Below are positions 16,755 through 24,755 of a stretch of 38,224 nucleotides of DNA, piece after piece (position 1 is the first letter of the stretch; each line of letters opens with the position of its first letter). The notes under the pieces were generated by a model. It searched no databases and was not told the DNA's origin. It worked only from the letters and a program-made list of their open reading frames with translations. The DNA is taken from assembly GCA_947479055.1 (NCBI GenBank), contig CANJYE010000029.1, positions 1-38,224 of the forward strand. Reading direction: 5' to 3'. Both the position numbers and the translations under genes were made by a program. This DNA is from Erythrobacteraceae bacterium (GTDB taxonomy: Bacteria > Pseudomonadota > Alphaproteobacteria > Sphingomonadales > Sphingomonadaceae).

Positions 16755-19043
16755 TCAGGGAAGACCGAGGTTTTTCAGCCCGAAATAGATCTGGAAGGTG
16801 TTGCCGCGCTTCGCATCGCCACTGTCGGCATAATCGCGCCTCCAGGTGAAGCCGACTTCCAGGCAATCGTCCTGATAGGCAATGCCGAGCCGGGTGCGAA
16901 GCGGGTCGAATCCGTCCGAAGTGAGCGTTGGATCTTCCTTCTTGTCGGTCAGGTTGAATACGCCGGAGCCGAACATCGACCAATAGCGGGCAAAGGCCAC
17001 CCGGGTTGACAGGCGGAGCTCCTCGCGGTCGCGCAGATCCTCGATCCCGGCAGCAATATTACGGTTGAGCCGGAGGTAGGCCACTTCGACATAGGTCTTC
17101 TTGGAACCGACCGCCGCGTCGAATTCGTTGCGGCGGAAGGACAGCGTGTCCTTGTCCAGCCGGAACCGATGGGTCAGCTTGATAAAATCGCGGTAACGGA
17201 TCTCGGTACGGCCTACATAATCGGAAAAGCGCTCATCCAGCCCGGTGCCGTCCGGCAGCAGTGCGGGCTTGTTGCTGAGCCTATAGGACTGGCCAACCGT
17301 GGTCTTGATCTGCCAGCCCGGCCGATCGAGCTGCCAGTCGAAGCCATAGGTGAAGCGGACACCATCCTCGATCCGATCATAGCCGGGAAAGCGGTTGAGC
17401 GCGAACAGGTTGCTGTCTTCCAGATCGATCGCCCGCGCATCCTCGTTGGGAAACGCGAGATTGCGGATTTGCGGGGTTGCGACCAGCTGGATATGCGGGG
17501 TGAGCACCTGCGTGCCGCCAAAGGCCTGGCCGATCAGCGGCCATTTCACATCGATGGCACCCAGCGCCACGCCGCGCGTCTTCCAGCCTGGTTCCCCGCG
17601 ATAGATTGCGGTCTGGGTGAAGCCATTGTCGGTCGAGTGATAGATATCGCCGCGCACCAGCCCGGTCAGGGTTACTTCCTGGCCCATTCCGGTCAGGCGC
17701 CGCATATCCCAGCGGGCCTGGGCAAAGGCGCGCTGGCTGTCCTGTCCACCGGTGCGGGTAATGGCGAGGCTGTTGGCCTGGAATTCCACGCGGCCTCCCA
17801 TCACCGGGCTGGCCAGTCGGCGGCGATAGTCGATTTCGGGCAGGGCGATCGGCACCTGGCCCTGCGAATCATTGAAGCGCAGCGTCTGCGTCGCCCATCC
17901 GGCGATCGAGAGATAGGATTTGCTGTCGATCCGTTCGACATTGATGGTCGAGCGCAGCCGGTCGTCTCGGCTGATGTCGTAGCGACGCAGGAAGGTCCGG
18001 TCGCTGGCATAGCGTGCCGAGCCGGTGATACTCCATTCCGGCGAAAGCTGGAAACGCCCGTTGGCGGCGAAATAACCGCGCAGGTCGCGCTGGCTGGTGA
18101 CGCTGCCGGTTCCGATCGGGATGCGCTCGCTATGGGTGATGTAGCCGGTCACCTGATAGGCACCGTCCTCGGTCAGAGCGCGGTAGCGAGCGCGCAGCAT
18201 CGGCGCGGACTGGCTGTAGCCATAGGCGGTGAGGGTGAGGTCGCGATTGTTGCCCAGTCGCGCATAATAGCTGCCCGACACTTCGACACCGTTGGACTTC
18301 GACACGCCGAAATTGGGAATCAGCAGGCCGGAATTGGCGCGCCCGTGGGTGTTGAGATGGAGGCCCGGTAACGGGAGCAGCTGCATCCCGAACATTTCCA
18401 GTCGCGCATTGAGGAAGCGGATGCGCTTCTTGACCGGGTCATAGACCACCCGGTCGGCGATGATCCGCCAGCTTGGCTTCTTGTCGCAGCCCTTGGGGTC
18501 GATCACTGCGCAGCCACTATAGGCGGCGTCGGTCATCACGATCCGGCCGTCATCGCTGCGCACGGCCCTGCGAGCGGCCATTCGCCCGCCTTCGGCAAAC
18601 GCCATGAGCAGTTCTTCCATCGCCCCGGCGCGCAGTTCATCGGTCAAAACCATGCGCGGCGTATAGAGCTTGTTGCCGTCGGCATCGGTGAAGCGGATAT
18701 TGCCGCTGGCGACGATCTCGCCACTGGTCCGGTTCCACACGACGCTGTCGCTGCGCACTTCCTGCCCCTCGCGGCGCAGGATCACCTCGCCGCTGGCCGT
18801 GACGGTTTCGGAATCGGAATCATAGGACACCTCGTCGGCCTCGAAAGCGATCGGTGGCTTGGGCAGATCAGCCTGCGGGGAAGGAGGCGGCACGGCCACC
18901 GGCACATTGGCCCGCGCTTGCGCTGCGCCCGGATGAGCCAGCAAAAGGGCACAAGCCAAGGCGACAGGCGCAATTGTCGCGGTGAAAGACTTGCGCAATC
19001 GGTCAAGAAAGGCTCGCAACGGGGGCAGCAGGTCAGGGAGCAT
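16755..19043 (-). CDS. lptD: LPS-assembly outer-membrane protein LptD
   Basis: A 762-aa beta-barrel that inserts lipopolysaccharide into the outer leaflet with LptE. The N-terminal region has a signal (TIAPVALACALLLAHPGAAQA) and then the OstA/LptA-like jellyroll: ADEVSYDSDSETVTASGEVILRR and VWNRTSGEIVASGNIRFTDADGN. The long C-terminal part carries LptD barrel landmarks such as PLPGLHLNTHGRANSGLLIPNFG, LTPHIQLVATPQIRN and RFRLDKDTLSFRRNEFD, ending in aromatic strands. The ATG at 19043 places the export signal at the N-terminus; an ATG 135 bp upstream was rejected. It is divergent from pepA with a 115-bp gap and heads the surA-pdxA-rsmA cluster. Confidence 0.95.
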   Translation of the reverse strand: MLPDLLPPLRAFLDRLRKSFTATIAPVALACALLLAHPGAAQARANVPVAVPPPSPQADLPKPPIAFEADEVSYDSDSETVTASGEVILRREGQEVRSDSVVWNRTSGEIVASGNIRFTDADGNKLYTPRMVLTDELRAGAMEELLMAFAEGGRMAARRAVRSDDGRIVMTDAAYSGCAVIDPKGCDKKPSWRIIADRVVYDPVKKRIRFLNARLEMFGMQLLPLPGLHLNTHGRANSGLLIPNFGVSKSNGVEVSGSYYARLGNNRDLTLTAYGYSQSAPMLRARYRALTEDGAYQVTGYITHSERIPIGTGSVTSQRDLRGYFAANGRFQLSPEWSITGSARYASDRTFLRRYDISRDDRLRSTINVERIDSKSYLSIAGWATQTLRFNDSQGQVPIALPEIDYRRRLASPVMGGRVEFQANSLAITRTGGQDSQRAFAQARWDMRRLTGMGQEVTLTGLVRGDIYHSTDNGFTQTAIYRGEPGWKTRGVALGAIDVKWPLIGQAFGGTQVLTPHIQLVATPQIRNLAFPNEDARAIDLEDSNLFALNRFPGYDRIEDGVRFTYGFDWQLDRPGWQIKTTVGQSYRLSNKPALLPDGTGLDERFSDYVGRTEIRYRDFIKLTHRFRLDKDTLSFRRNEFDAAVGSKKTYVEVAYLRLNRNIAAGIEDLRDREELRLSTRVAFARYWSMFGSGVFNLTDKKEDPTLTSDGFDPLRTRLGIAYQDDCLEVGFTWRRDYADSGDAKRGNTFQIYFGLKNLGLP

Positions 19044-19158
19044 GGGTTGCCTATCGCACCGCCCGCCCTTAACTGCAACGGCATGCGTCGCCCGTATTGA
19101 CCCTTCGGGCCTGCCCAATGCCGCAATCTGCAAGATATTGTCCTGACACGGAGCCGCC

Positions 19159-20622
19159 ATGAAGATCACGTTCGCCACTGCCGCCCCCGAACCCCAGCCG
19201 CGTTTGCAGGCCCGGATCGTCGATCAGGCGGCCTTGCCTTCGGGCCTGGGCCGGGTGGTGGTAGAAGGCGCCACGGCCGCCCGCTTCGCCGGCAAGGCGG
19301 CGCAGCTGTTCGAAACCTTCGTGGAACGCGATGGCGCGCTGGTGCGGCTGGCGCTGGTCGGCACGGGCGAGCGCAGTGGCAATGGCCGGCAGGAATCGCT
19401 GGAGCGTTCGGGCGCGGCGCTGGTCGCCAAATATCTGACTTCCGGGGAAGAACGCCTGCTGCTTGACCTCAACAGCACCGCCATGGCCGGGCGCGAGGCG
19501 GCCTCCTTCCTGCTGGGCGCGCGGCTGCGTGGCTGGCGGCTCGATGTCTATCGCACCAAGCTGACCGAGGAACAGAAGCCGACGCTGAAGGAAATCATCG
19601 TGATCGGCGCGCCTCCGGGCACTGACGAGGTGTGGGAAACCGAGGCGGCGGTGGCCGAAGGGGTGGAATTCACCCGCAGGCTCGTGGCCGAACCTGCCAA
19701 CACGATCTACCCGCAAAGCTTCGTCGCCCAGTGTCGCGAACGGTTCGAGGGGACCGGCGCGGAACTGATCGTTCTGGACGAGAAGGAAATGAAAGCGCTC
19801 GGCATGGGCGCGCTGCTCGGCGTGGCGCAGGGTTCGGCCAAGCCGCCGCGCCTGATGGCGATCCGCTGGAACGGCGGGGAACGCGGGCAGAAGCCGGTCG
19901 CATTCGTCGGCAAGGGCGTGACCTTTGATAGCGGCGGCATCTCGATCAAGCCGGCAGCCGGCATGGAGGACATGAAGTGGGACATGGGCGGGGCCGGCGC
20001 GGTGGCGGGGGCGATGCTCACGCTGGCCCGGCGCAAGGCGAGGGCCCATGTCGTCGGCATTTGCGGCCTTGTTGAAAACATGCCCGATGGCAACGCCCAG
20101 CGCCCGGGCGACGTGGTGACATCCATGTCGGGCCAGACTGTGGAAGTGATCAACACCGATGCCGAAGGGCGGCTGGTGCTGTGCGACGCGCTGACCTGGA
20201 CCCAGCGCGAGTTCAAGCCCTCCGCCATCGTCGATCTTGCCACGTTGACGGGCGCGATCATGATCTCGCTCGGCAGCGAATATGCCGGCATGTTCAGCAA
20301 TGACGATGATCTGGCCGGCAAGCTCGACAGTGCTGGCAAGACCAGCGGCGACAAGCTGTGGCGGATGCCGATCGGCGCGGCCTATGACAAGCTGCTGGAA
20401 AGCCCGATCGCCGACATGAAGAACGTCGGCCCGCGTTTTGGCGGATCGATCACGGCAGCCCAGTTCATCAAGCGCTTCATCGAGAACGGTACGCCCTGGG
20501 CGCATCTCGACATCGCCGGGATGGTCTGGGCCGACAAGCCCGGGACCACCTGGGACAAGGGCGCGACCGGATTTGGCGTGCGGCTGCTCGATCGCTTCGT
20601 GCGTGACAATCTTGAGAACTGA
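19159..20622 (+). CDS. pepA: leucyl aminopeptidase, M17 family
   Basis: A 487-aa cytosolic aminopeptidase with two metal ions that removes N-terminal residues from peptides. The M17 signature NTDAEGRLVLCDAL is intact, as are the metal and active-site segments VGKGVTFDSGGISIKP and MKWDMGGAGAVAGAM. The N-terminal macro-like domain is the usual variable part. Length is typical. ATG at 19159 has GGAGCC just upstream. Its stop TGA overlaps the holC start (TGATG), and pepA-holC is a pairing conserved in many proteobacteria. In some bacteria PepA also binds DNA, but that cannot be judged here. Confidence 0.97.
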   Translation: MKITFATAAPEPQPRLQARIVDQAALPSGLGRVVVEGATAARFAGKAAQLFETFVERDGALVRLALVGTGERSGNGRQESLERSGAALVAKYLTSGEERLLLDLNSTAMAGREAASFLLGARLRGWRLDVYRTKLTEEQKPTLKEIIVIGAPPGTDEVWETEAAVAEGVEFTRRLVAEPANTIYPQSFVAQCRERFEGTGAELIVLDEKEMKALGMGALLGVAQGSAKPPRLMAIRWNGGERGQKPVAFVGKGVTFDSGGISIKPAAGMEDMKWDMGGAGAVAGAMLTLARRKARAHVVGICGLVENMPDGNAQRPGDVVTSMSGQTVEVINTDAEGRLVLCDALTWTQREFKPSAIVDLATLTGAIMISLGSEYAGMFSNDDDLAGKLDSAGKTSGDKLWRMPIGAAYDKLLESPIADMKNVGPRFGGSITAAQFIKRFIENGTPWAHLDIAGMVWADKPGTTWDKGATGFGVRLLDRFVRDNLEN

Positions 20623-21059
20623 TGCGGGTCGATTTCTACCAGCTTTCGCGCGATCCGGTCGAACAGGCCCTGCCGCTGATCGCCCGCGCCACCAAGGGGG
20701 CGGGGCAGCGGTTGCTGGTGGTGTCTGAAGATCCGGCCGCGCTCGACCGGATCAGCGAAGGGCTGTGGGAACGCCTGCCCGAAGCCTTCCTCGCCCATGG
20801 CCGCGCCGGGCAGGCGCATGCGGATCGCCAGCCGGTGCTGCTGTCGCACGATTGCCGGGCGGAGAACGGCGCGCGCTTCATTGCGCTGGCCGACGGGTTG
20901 TGGCGGGAAGACGCCGCCGGGTTCGAGCGGGCCTTCCTGATGTTCGGCGAATCCCGCCTCCAGGGTGCGCGCGATTGCTGGCGGATGCTGGGCCAGCGCG
21001 ACGGGGTGGAGCGCCATTACTGGAAGCAGGACGGCGGCAAATGGGTCAGGGGAACCTGA
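20622..21059 (+). CDS. holC: DNA polymerase III chi subunit
   Basis: A 145-aa subunit of the clamp-loader complex that links the replisome to single-strand binding protein. It begins MRVDFYQLS, and ALPLIARATKGAGQRLLVVSED followed by LWERLPEAFLAHG match chi landmarks; QPVLLSH and ERHYWKQDGGKW are typical of the alphaproteobacterial form. The ATG shares its A with the pepA stop (TGATG), so it is coupled to pepA. Length is normal for the family. ndk follows 81 nt downstream in the same direction. Confidence 0.93.
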   Translation: MRVDFYQLSRDPVEQALPLIARATKGAGQRLLVVSEDPAALDRISEGLWERLPEAFLAHGRAGQAHADRQPVLLSHDCRAENGARFIALADGLWREDAAGFERAFLMFGESRLQGARDCWRMLGQRDGVERHYWKQDGGKWVRGT

Positions 21060-21140
21060 TCCACCGACCTTGCAGCGCAGCATTTTCCCGGCTAGGGGCG
21101 CGCAACCCCGATAAAACCGACAGTTCGCAAGGAAATTCCC

Positions 21141-21563
21141 ATGGCGGTTACCCGCACTTTTTCGATCATCAAGCCCGACGCCACCCGCCGCAACCTGACC
21201 GGCGCGGTTACCAGGATGCTGGAAGAAGCGGGCCTGCGCGTCATCGCTTCCAAGCGCATCCGGATGACCCGCGAACAGGCCGAAGGTTTCTACGCCGTTC
21301 ACAAGGAACGCCCCTTCTTCGGCGAACTGGTCAGCTTCATGACGAGCGGCCCGGTGGTGGTGCAGGCGCTGGAAGGCGAAGACGCGGTCAAGCGCAACCG
21401 CGATATCATGGGTGCCACCAACCCGGCCGATGCCGCCGAAGGCACGATCCGCAAGGCCTTCGCCGAATCGATCGAAGCCAATTCGGTCCACGGCTCCGAC
21501 AGCAACGAGAACGCCGCGATCGAGATCGCCTTCTTCTTCAAGCCGGAAGAAATCGTCGGCTGA
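21141..21563 (+). CDS. ndk: nucleoside diphosphate kinase
   Basis: A 140-aa enzyme that moves the gamma-phosphate of ATP to nucleoside diphosphates through a phospho-His intermediate. The active-site His lies in [14 protein letters not shown] near residue 117, the family signature. The N-terminus [32 protein letters not shown] and [16 protein letters not shown] are near-invariant. A GGAA ribosome-binding site lies just before the ATG. The gene is followed by a hairpin terminator at 21611. Confidence 0.98.
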   Translation: MAVTRTFSIIKPDATRRNLTGAVTRMLEEAGLRVIASKRIRMTREQAEGFYAVHKERPFFGELVSFMTSGPVVVQALEGEDAVKRNRDIMGATNPADAAEGTIRKAFAESIEANSVHGSDSNENAAIEIAFFFKPEEIVG

Positions 21564-21610
21564 TCCGATCGCCCCAATCATTTGGACGGGGCGGCCAATT
21601 CTGTTATTGT

Positions 21611-21636
21611 CACCGGCGGTAAGGAAGCCGCCGGTG
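21611..21636 (+). terminator. rho-independent terminator after ndk
   Basis: CACCGGCGG (21611-21619) pairs with CCGCCGGTG (21628-21636) across an 8-nt loop, and CTTTCGTTT follows on the plus strand. It lies 48 nt after the ndk stop and before the next gene in the same direction, as expected for the end of the ndk transcript. Confidence 0.75.
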
Positions 21637-21679
21637 CTTTCGTTTCCGTCGGTCGTCCTTCCTGTTGGGGAGAGAGCCG

Positions 21680-22243
21680 ATGAAACGTGCCGCCTGCATG
21701 GCGATAGCGCTGCTGTGCTATTTCGCCTTTTTCGTGTCCTTCGTCTATTTTGTGGGTTTCCTCGCTGGCTGTCCGGCGCTGCCGACCCATGTCGACAAGG
21801 GCATCGCCGCGCCGATGGGGCAGGCGATTGTCGTCGATATCCTGCTGATCGCGCTGTTCGGCGTCCAGCACAGCGTGATGGCGCGATCCGGCTTCAAGGC
21901 CGCCATCACCCGGGCCATTCCGGCACCGCTGGAACGCAGCGTCTATTGCCTCGCTTCGGCGCTGGCGCTGGGGGTGATGTTCGCCCTGTGGCACCCCTTG
22001 CCGCAGGTCATCTGGAACGTGGCCGATCCGACCGGGCAGGCGATCATCTGGATCCTGTTCGCGCTGGGGGTGGGCACGGTGTTCATCAGCACCTGGCTGA
22101 TCAACCATTTCGAGCTGTTCGGGCTGGCCCAGGCCTGGGCATATTGGCGCGGCAGGGACCTGACCCCGACGCGCTTCCGCACCCCGCTATTCTATCGCGC
22201 GGTGCGCCATCCGATCTATCTGGGGGTTTGGGGGTTACGGTGA
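21680..22243 (+). pseudogene. truncated MddA/NnrU-like integral membrane methyltransferase
   Basis: A 187-aa frame that matches the N-terminal three quarters of the methanethiol S-methyltransferase (MddA) group. It has several membrane helices (AIALLCYFAFFVSFVYFVGFL, VVDILLIALFGVQHSVMAR, IIWILFALGVGTVFISTWLI), FELFGLAQAW, and FRTPLFYRAVRHPIYLG. Full-length members run on for roughly 50-60 residues after RHPxYLG, with another helix and a Glu-rich tail. Here the match stops at exactly that motif, where the repeat element of 22224-22365 begins, and the repeat's TTACGGTGA supplies the stop. The missing tail is not seen downstream. The ATG at 21680 has GGGGAGAGA upstream. Activity is unlikely. Confidence 0.8.
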
Positions 22244-22365
22244 CACTTTACATAACGGTTACGGTGACACTTTACATAACCCCTTAACCTCTCACCTCAC
22301 CTCGCTCCAGAGCGTCACTGTGCCCAGTCGCACCGTCGGACGGAGACACGGAATACCGTGTCCCC
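22224..22365 (+). repeat. repeat element copy 2 with a 24-bp tandem duplication
   Basis: Two exact 24-bp units, each starting GGTTACGGTGACAC, occupy 22233-22256 and 22257-22280. A C-rich spacer, CACCGTCGGACGG and a hairpin GACACGG (22345-22351) / CCGTGTC (22356-22362) follow. The order and orientation match copy 1 at 841-977, although the array unit has diverged. The left edge lies inside the methyltransferase frame, which argues for insertion or rearrangement at this point. Confidence 0.78.
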
Positions 22366-22912
22366 GGAGCCCGCAATCCCGTTCCCGATCAATATCATGT
22401 GAAAAACCACTTTCCTACAAGCCACCGATTCGCCTATCCCACCCCTCGTCCGCTGGGGCTGGCCAGCGCAGCGGATGGACCGTCCCGTGGTTTGCGCTTC
22501 CCGGCGCAAAGGTGCGGGAGATGATCGGCGCGGGCGTCCCGGTAGCACAGCCGAACGTTCGCAATGGCAAGTCCACCACGTCAAGTCCCGCTCCGCCGTG
22601 TCAAAGCTGGAGACGGGGCAACGGGCCGGTGGCATTCAAACCTCGACGCACTGCCCATTACTCAAACCCCAGCGTCGTCGAGTCCGGGCACAAAACGCGG
22701 CAACCCCGCGCCGGTCATCCGTTCCCCCTGCCACCCCCCGGCAGCCATCAGGCTGGCCGGGGTGGGGGCGCTTGCACATCCTTCGCGCTTCGGCATCCTT
22801 CGACAAGCTCAGGATGAGCGGGGTATGGGTTTTGATCAATCATTCTTGGCATGATCCGCAGGCTCGATGACGCGGGCGATAGCAGTCATCCGGCCCATCA
22901 TGCGCCACCCAC
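22366..22912. other. non-coding, repeat-rich intergenic stretch
   Basis: No convincing gene is seen in these roughly 550 bases. Frames are short, lack ribosome-binding sites and have biased low-complexity translations. The stretch includes CTTCGACAAGCTCAGGATGA at 22798-22817, a sequence I recognise as a dispersed intergenic repeat common in sphingomonads and other proteobacteria, and a G/C-rich imperfect hairpin around 22734-22765. It looks like an accumulation site for small repeats between the truncated methyltransferase and hcp. Confidence 0.6.
22798..22817 (+). repeat. dispersed CTTCGACAAGCTCAGGATGA repeat
   Basis: This 20-bp motif is a familiar intergenic repeat of GC-rich proteobacterial genomes. 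Only one copy lies in the window, so the call rests on recognition rather than on repetition seen here. Confidence 0.5.
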
Positions 22913-22918
22913 AAAAAA

Positions 22919-22949
22919 GCGCCTCCCCCCATGGGGCAGGGGGAGGCGC
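22919..22949 (-). terminator. rho-independent terminator of hcp
   Basis: GCGCCTCCCCC (22919-22929) pairs perfectly with GGGGGAGGCGC (22939-22949) across a 9-nt loop. Six A residues (22913-22918) on the plus strand give a U-run on the minus-strand transcript. The position, 27 nt past the hcp stop, fits an hcp terminator. Confidence 0.9.
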
Positions 22950-22976
22950 GGGTAGTGAGCTGCCTGGGGATTGAAG

Positions 22977-24617
22977 TCAGGCAGCTGCAAGCATGCGTGC
23001 GAGGTCTTCCTGCGCATCGCCGGTGGGGCGGATGTCGAAATTCTCGACCAGAACGCCCAGCACCTCGGGTGTGAGGAACTGTGGCAGCGTCGGACCCAGG
23101 TGGATCTTGCGGATGCCGAGGTGAAGCATGGACAGCAGCACGGCGGTGGCCTTCTGCTCGAACCAGCTGATCGCATAGTGCAGCGGCAGATCATTGACCC
23201 CGCAATTGAGCGCCCCGGCCACCGCGATGGCCACCTGGATCGCCGAATAGGCATCGTTGCACTGGCCCACGTCGAGCACGCGCGGCACGCCGTTGATATT
23301 GCCCAGATCTTCCCGGTTGAAGCGGAACTTGCCGCAGCCCAGCGTCAGGATCAGGCTGTCCTGCGGAGTGGCCATGGCCAGATCGTGGAAATAGTTGCGG
23401 CCCGGCCGCGCACCGTCGCAACCGCCGATCAGGAACAGGTTCTTGACCTCGCCCTTGCCGATCATGCCGAGCAGCGTGTCGGCCACGCCCATCACCGTGT
23501 TGCGGGCGAAACCCGCCGGGATGGTCACTTCCTCCGCATCCTCGGCAAAGCCGGGCTGGGCGAGGGCGCAGTTGATTGCGGGAGTGAAATCATGGTTGGC
23601 GATATGCGGGATGTTCTGCCAGCCCACGGGCCCCGCCGTGAACAGCCGGTCGGCATAGCCCTTGATCTCTGGATTGATCAGGCAGTTGGAAGTCATCACG
23701 ATCGCGCCGGGGAAGGCATCGAAATCCTTCTGCTGGTCCTGCCACGCGCCGCCATAATTGCCGACGAGGTGCGGGAACTTCTTGAGGCCGGGATAGGTGC
23801 TGGCCGGCAGCAGCTCGCCATGGGTGTAGACATTGATGCCTTTGCCCTCTGTCTGCTTGAGGATCGTTTCCAGATCGCCAAGGTCATGGCCGGAGACGAG
23901 GATGGCCTTGCCCGCCTTCGGGGTCATACGCACCATGGTCACTTCGGGGTGGCCGAAGCGGCCGGTGTTGGCGGCGTCGAGCAGTTCCATCACCTTGAGG
24001 TTGAGCGCGCCCACCGCCAGCGATTCGGCCACCAGCGCGCCCATGTCGGTCGGGTCGGCGGCGAGGAAGGCGCAAATGCGGTGGAATTCGGCGCTGACTT
24101 CGGCTTCTTCGGTGCCCAGCACGCGGGCATGCTCGCTATAGGCGGCAGTGCCCTTGAGGCCGTAGAGGATGAGATTGCGCAGACCGGTAACGCTTGGCCC
24201 GTCACGGTCCATGAAGCGCTGGATCGCGGCGAAGGGCGCGGCGGCGGCGAGTTGCGATGCAGTGGTGCCGGGGTTCCAGCTTGCGGGTTCAGGCAGGTCC
24301 GACAGGTCGGCCCTGGCGCTTTGCGCCAGCGCGCGGGCCTTGTCGCGCATCGCCAGCGCCTGGCCGATCAGCGCGGTGAAGCGGGTGGCGTCGAAGTTGA
24401 CGTTGGTCAGCGTGGTGAACCAGGCATAGGGCGTGAAGGCATCGACCGCCGCATCCTGCGCGCCCGCCTTTGCCGCGCGGTCCGCATAGACGGAGACGCC
24501 CAGCATCACCCGCAGCAGCACGTCCTGCATGTCGGACACATCGGCGGTCTTGCCGCAGGAGCCGATTTTCACTGCACATCCGCCCTTGTTCGATTGTTCG
24601 CATTGCACGCAGTACAT
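22977..24617 (-). CDS. hcp: hybrid cluster protein (hydroxylamine / NO reductase)
   Basis: A 546-aa iron-sulfur protein that reduces nitric oxide or hydroxylamine under nitrosative and low-oxygen stress. The N-terminal cluster Cys residues are at 3, 6, 14 and 21 (MYCVQCEQ...GGCAVKIGSCGK), a shorter spacing than the E. coli C-x2-C-x11-C-x6-C type. Hybrid-cluster landmarks follow: VSGHDLGDLETIL, YTHGELLPASTYPGLKKFPHL, FMTSNCLINP-like VMTSNCLINP, FLIGGCDGARPGRNYF, LTLGCGKFRFN and VGQCNDAYSA. Length shows that the helical domain is present. GGGAG lies 7 nt before the ATG. It is divergent from the Rrf2-haemoglobin operon, with an FNR box and a second inverted repeat between them. The usual partner reductase Hcr is not nearby. 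Confidence 0.96.
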   Translation of the reverse strand: MYCVQCEQSNKGGCAVKIGSCGKTADVSDMQDVLLRVMLGVSVYADRAAKAGAQDAAVDAFTPYAWFTTLTNVNFDATRFTALIGQALAMRDKARALAQSARADLSDLPEPASWNPGTTASQLAAAAPFAAIQRFMDRDGPSVTGLRNLILYGLKGTAAYSEHARVLGTEEAEVSAEFHRICAFLAADPTDMGALVAESLAVGALNLKVMELLDAANTGRFGHPEVTMVRMTPKAGKAILVSGHDLGDLETILKQTEGKGINVYTHGELLPASTYPGLKKFPHLVGNYGGAWQDQQKDFDAFPGAIVMTSNCLINPEIKGYADRLFTAGPVGWQNIPHIANHDFTPAINCALAQPGFAEDAEEVTIPAGFARNTVMGVADTLLGMIGKGEVKNLFLIGGCDGARPGRNYFHDLAMATPQDSLILTLGCGKFRFNREDLGNINGVPRVLDVGQCNDAYSAIQVAIAVAGALNCGVNDLPLHYAISWFEQKATAVLLSMLHLGIRKIHLGPTLPQFLTPEVLGVLVENFDIRPTGDAQEDLARMLAAA

Positions 24618-24631
24618 GGCTGACTCCCGGT

Positions 24632-24658
24632 ATAAGTGGTAACTGAAACTCCACTTAT
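24632..24658. promoter_or_regulatory. candidate repressor operator, 8-bp inverted repeat before hcp
   Basis: ATAAGTGG (24632-24639) and CCACTTAT (24651-24658) form a perfect inverted repeat with an 11-bp spacer. The right arm overlaps a likely -10 region for hcp (GATAAG on the minus strand). If the FNR box activates from -41.5, this repeat would span the hcp start site, a good place for repression. The Rrf2 protein encoded opposite is the natural candidate ligand, by inference. Confidence 0.5.
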
Positions 24659-24678
24659 CGGGCGAATCAGAAGATGAC

Positions 24679-24694
24679 TTTGATCTGAATCAAA
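24679..24694. promoter_or_regulatory. FNR/Anr/DNR-type box
   Basis: TTTGATCTGAATCAAA is a perfect match to the FNR consensus TTGAT-N4-ATCAA, extended by one base on each side. It is centred about 69 bp upstream of both the hcp and the Rrf2 gene start codons. A site at -41.5 would place start sites near 24645 (minus) and 24728 (plus), with -10-like GATAAG and GATTAT at suitable positions. Confidence 0.8.
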
Positions 24695-24755
24695 TCTATC
24701 ATCCGGCATCCAGCCGATTATGCCGCAGATGCCGGAAAGGAGGCATCGCCAGACC

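Noticed and set aside
841-22365. Two direct repeat copies as ends of a 21-kb composite mobile element
   Set aside because: The interval holds essential housekeeping genes (lptD, rsmA, pdxA and others) in typical chromosomal order, so it is not a mobile unit.
22315-22870. Several overlapping short open frames on both strands before hcp
   Set aside because: Low-complexity Pro/Arg/Ser-rich translations, no ribosome-binding sites, and the region contains known intergenic repeat sequence.
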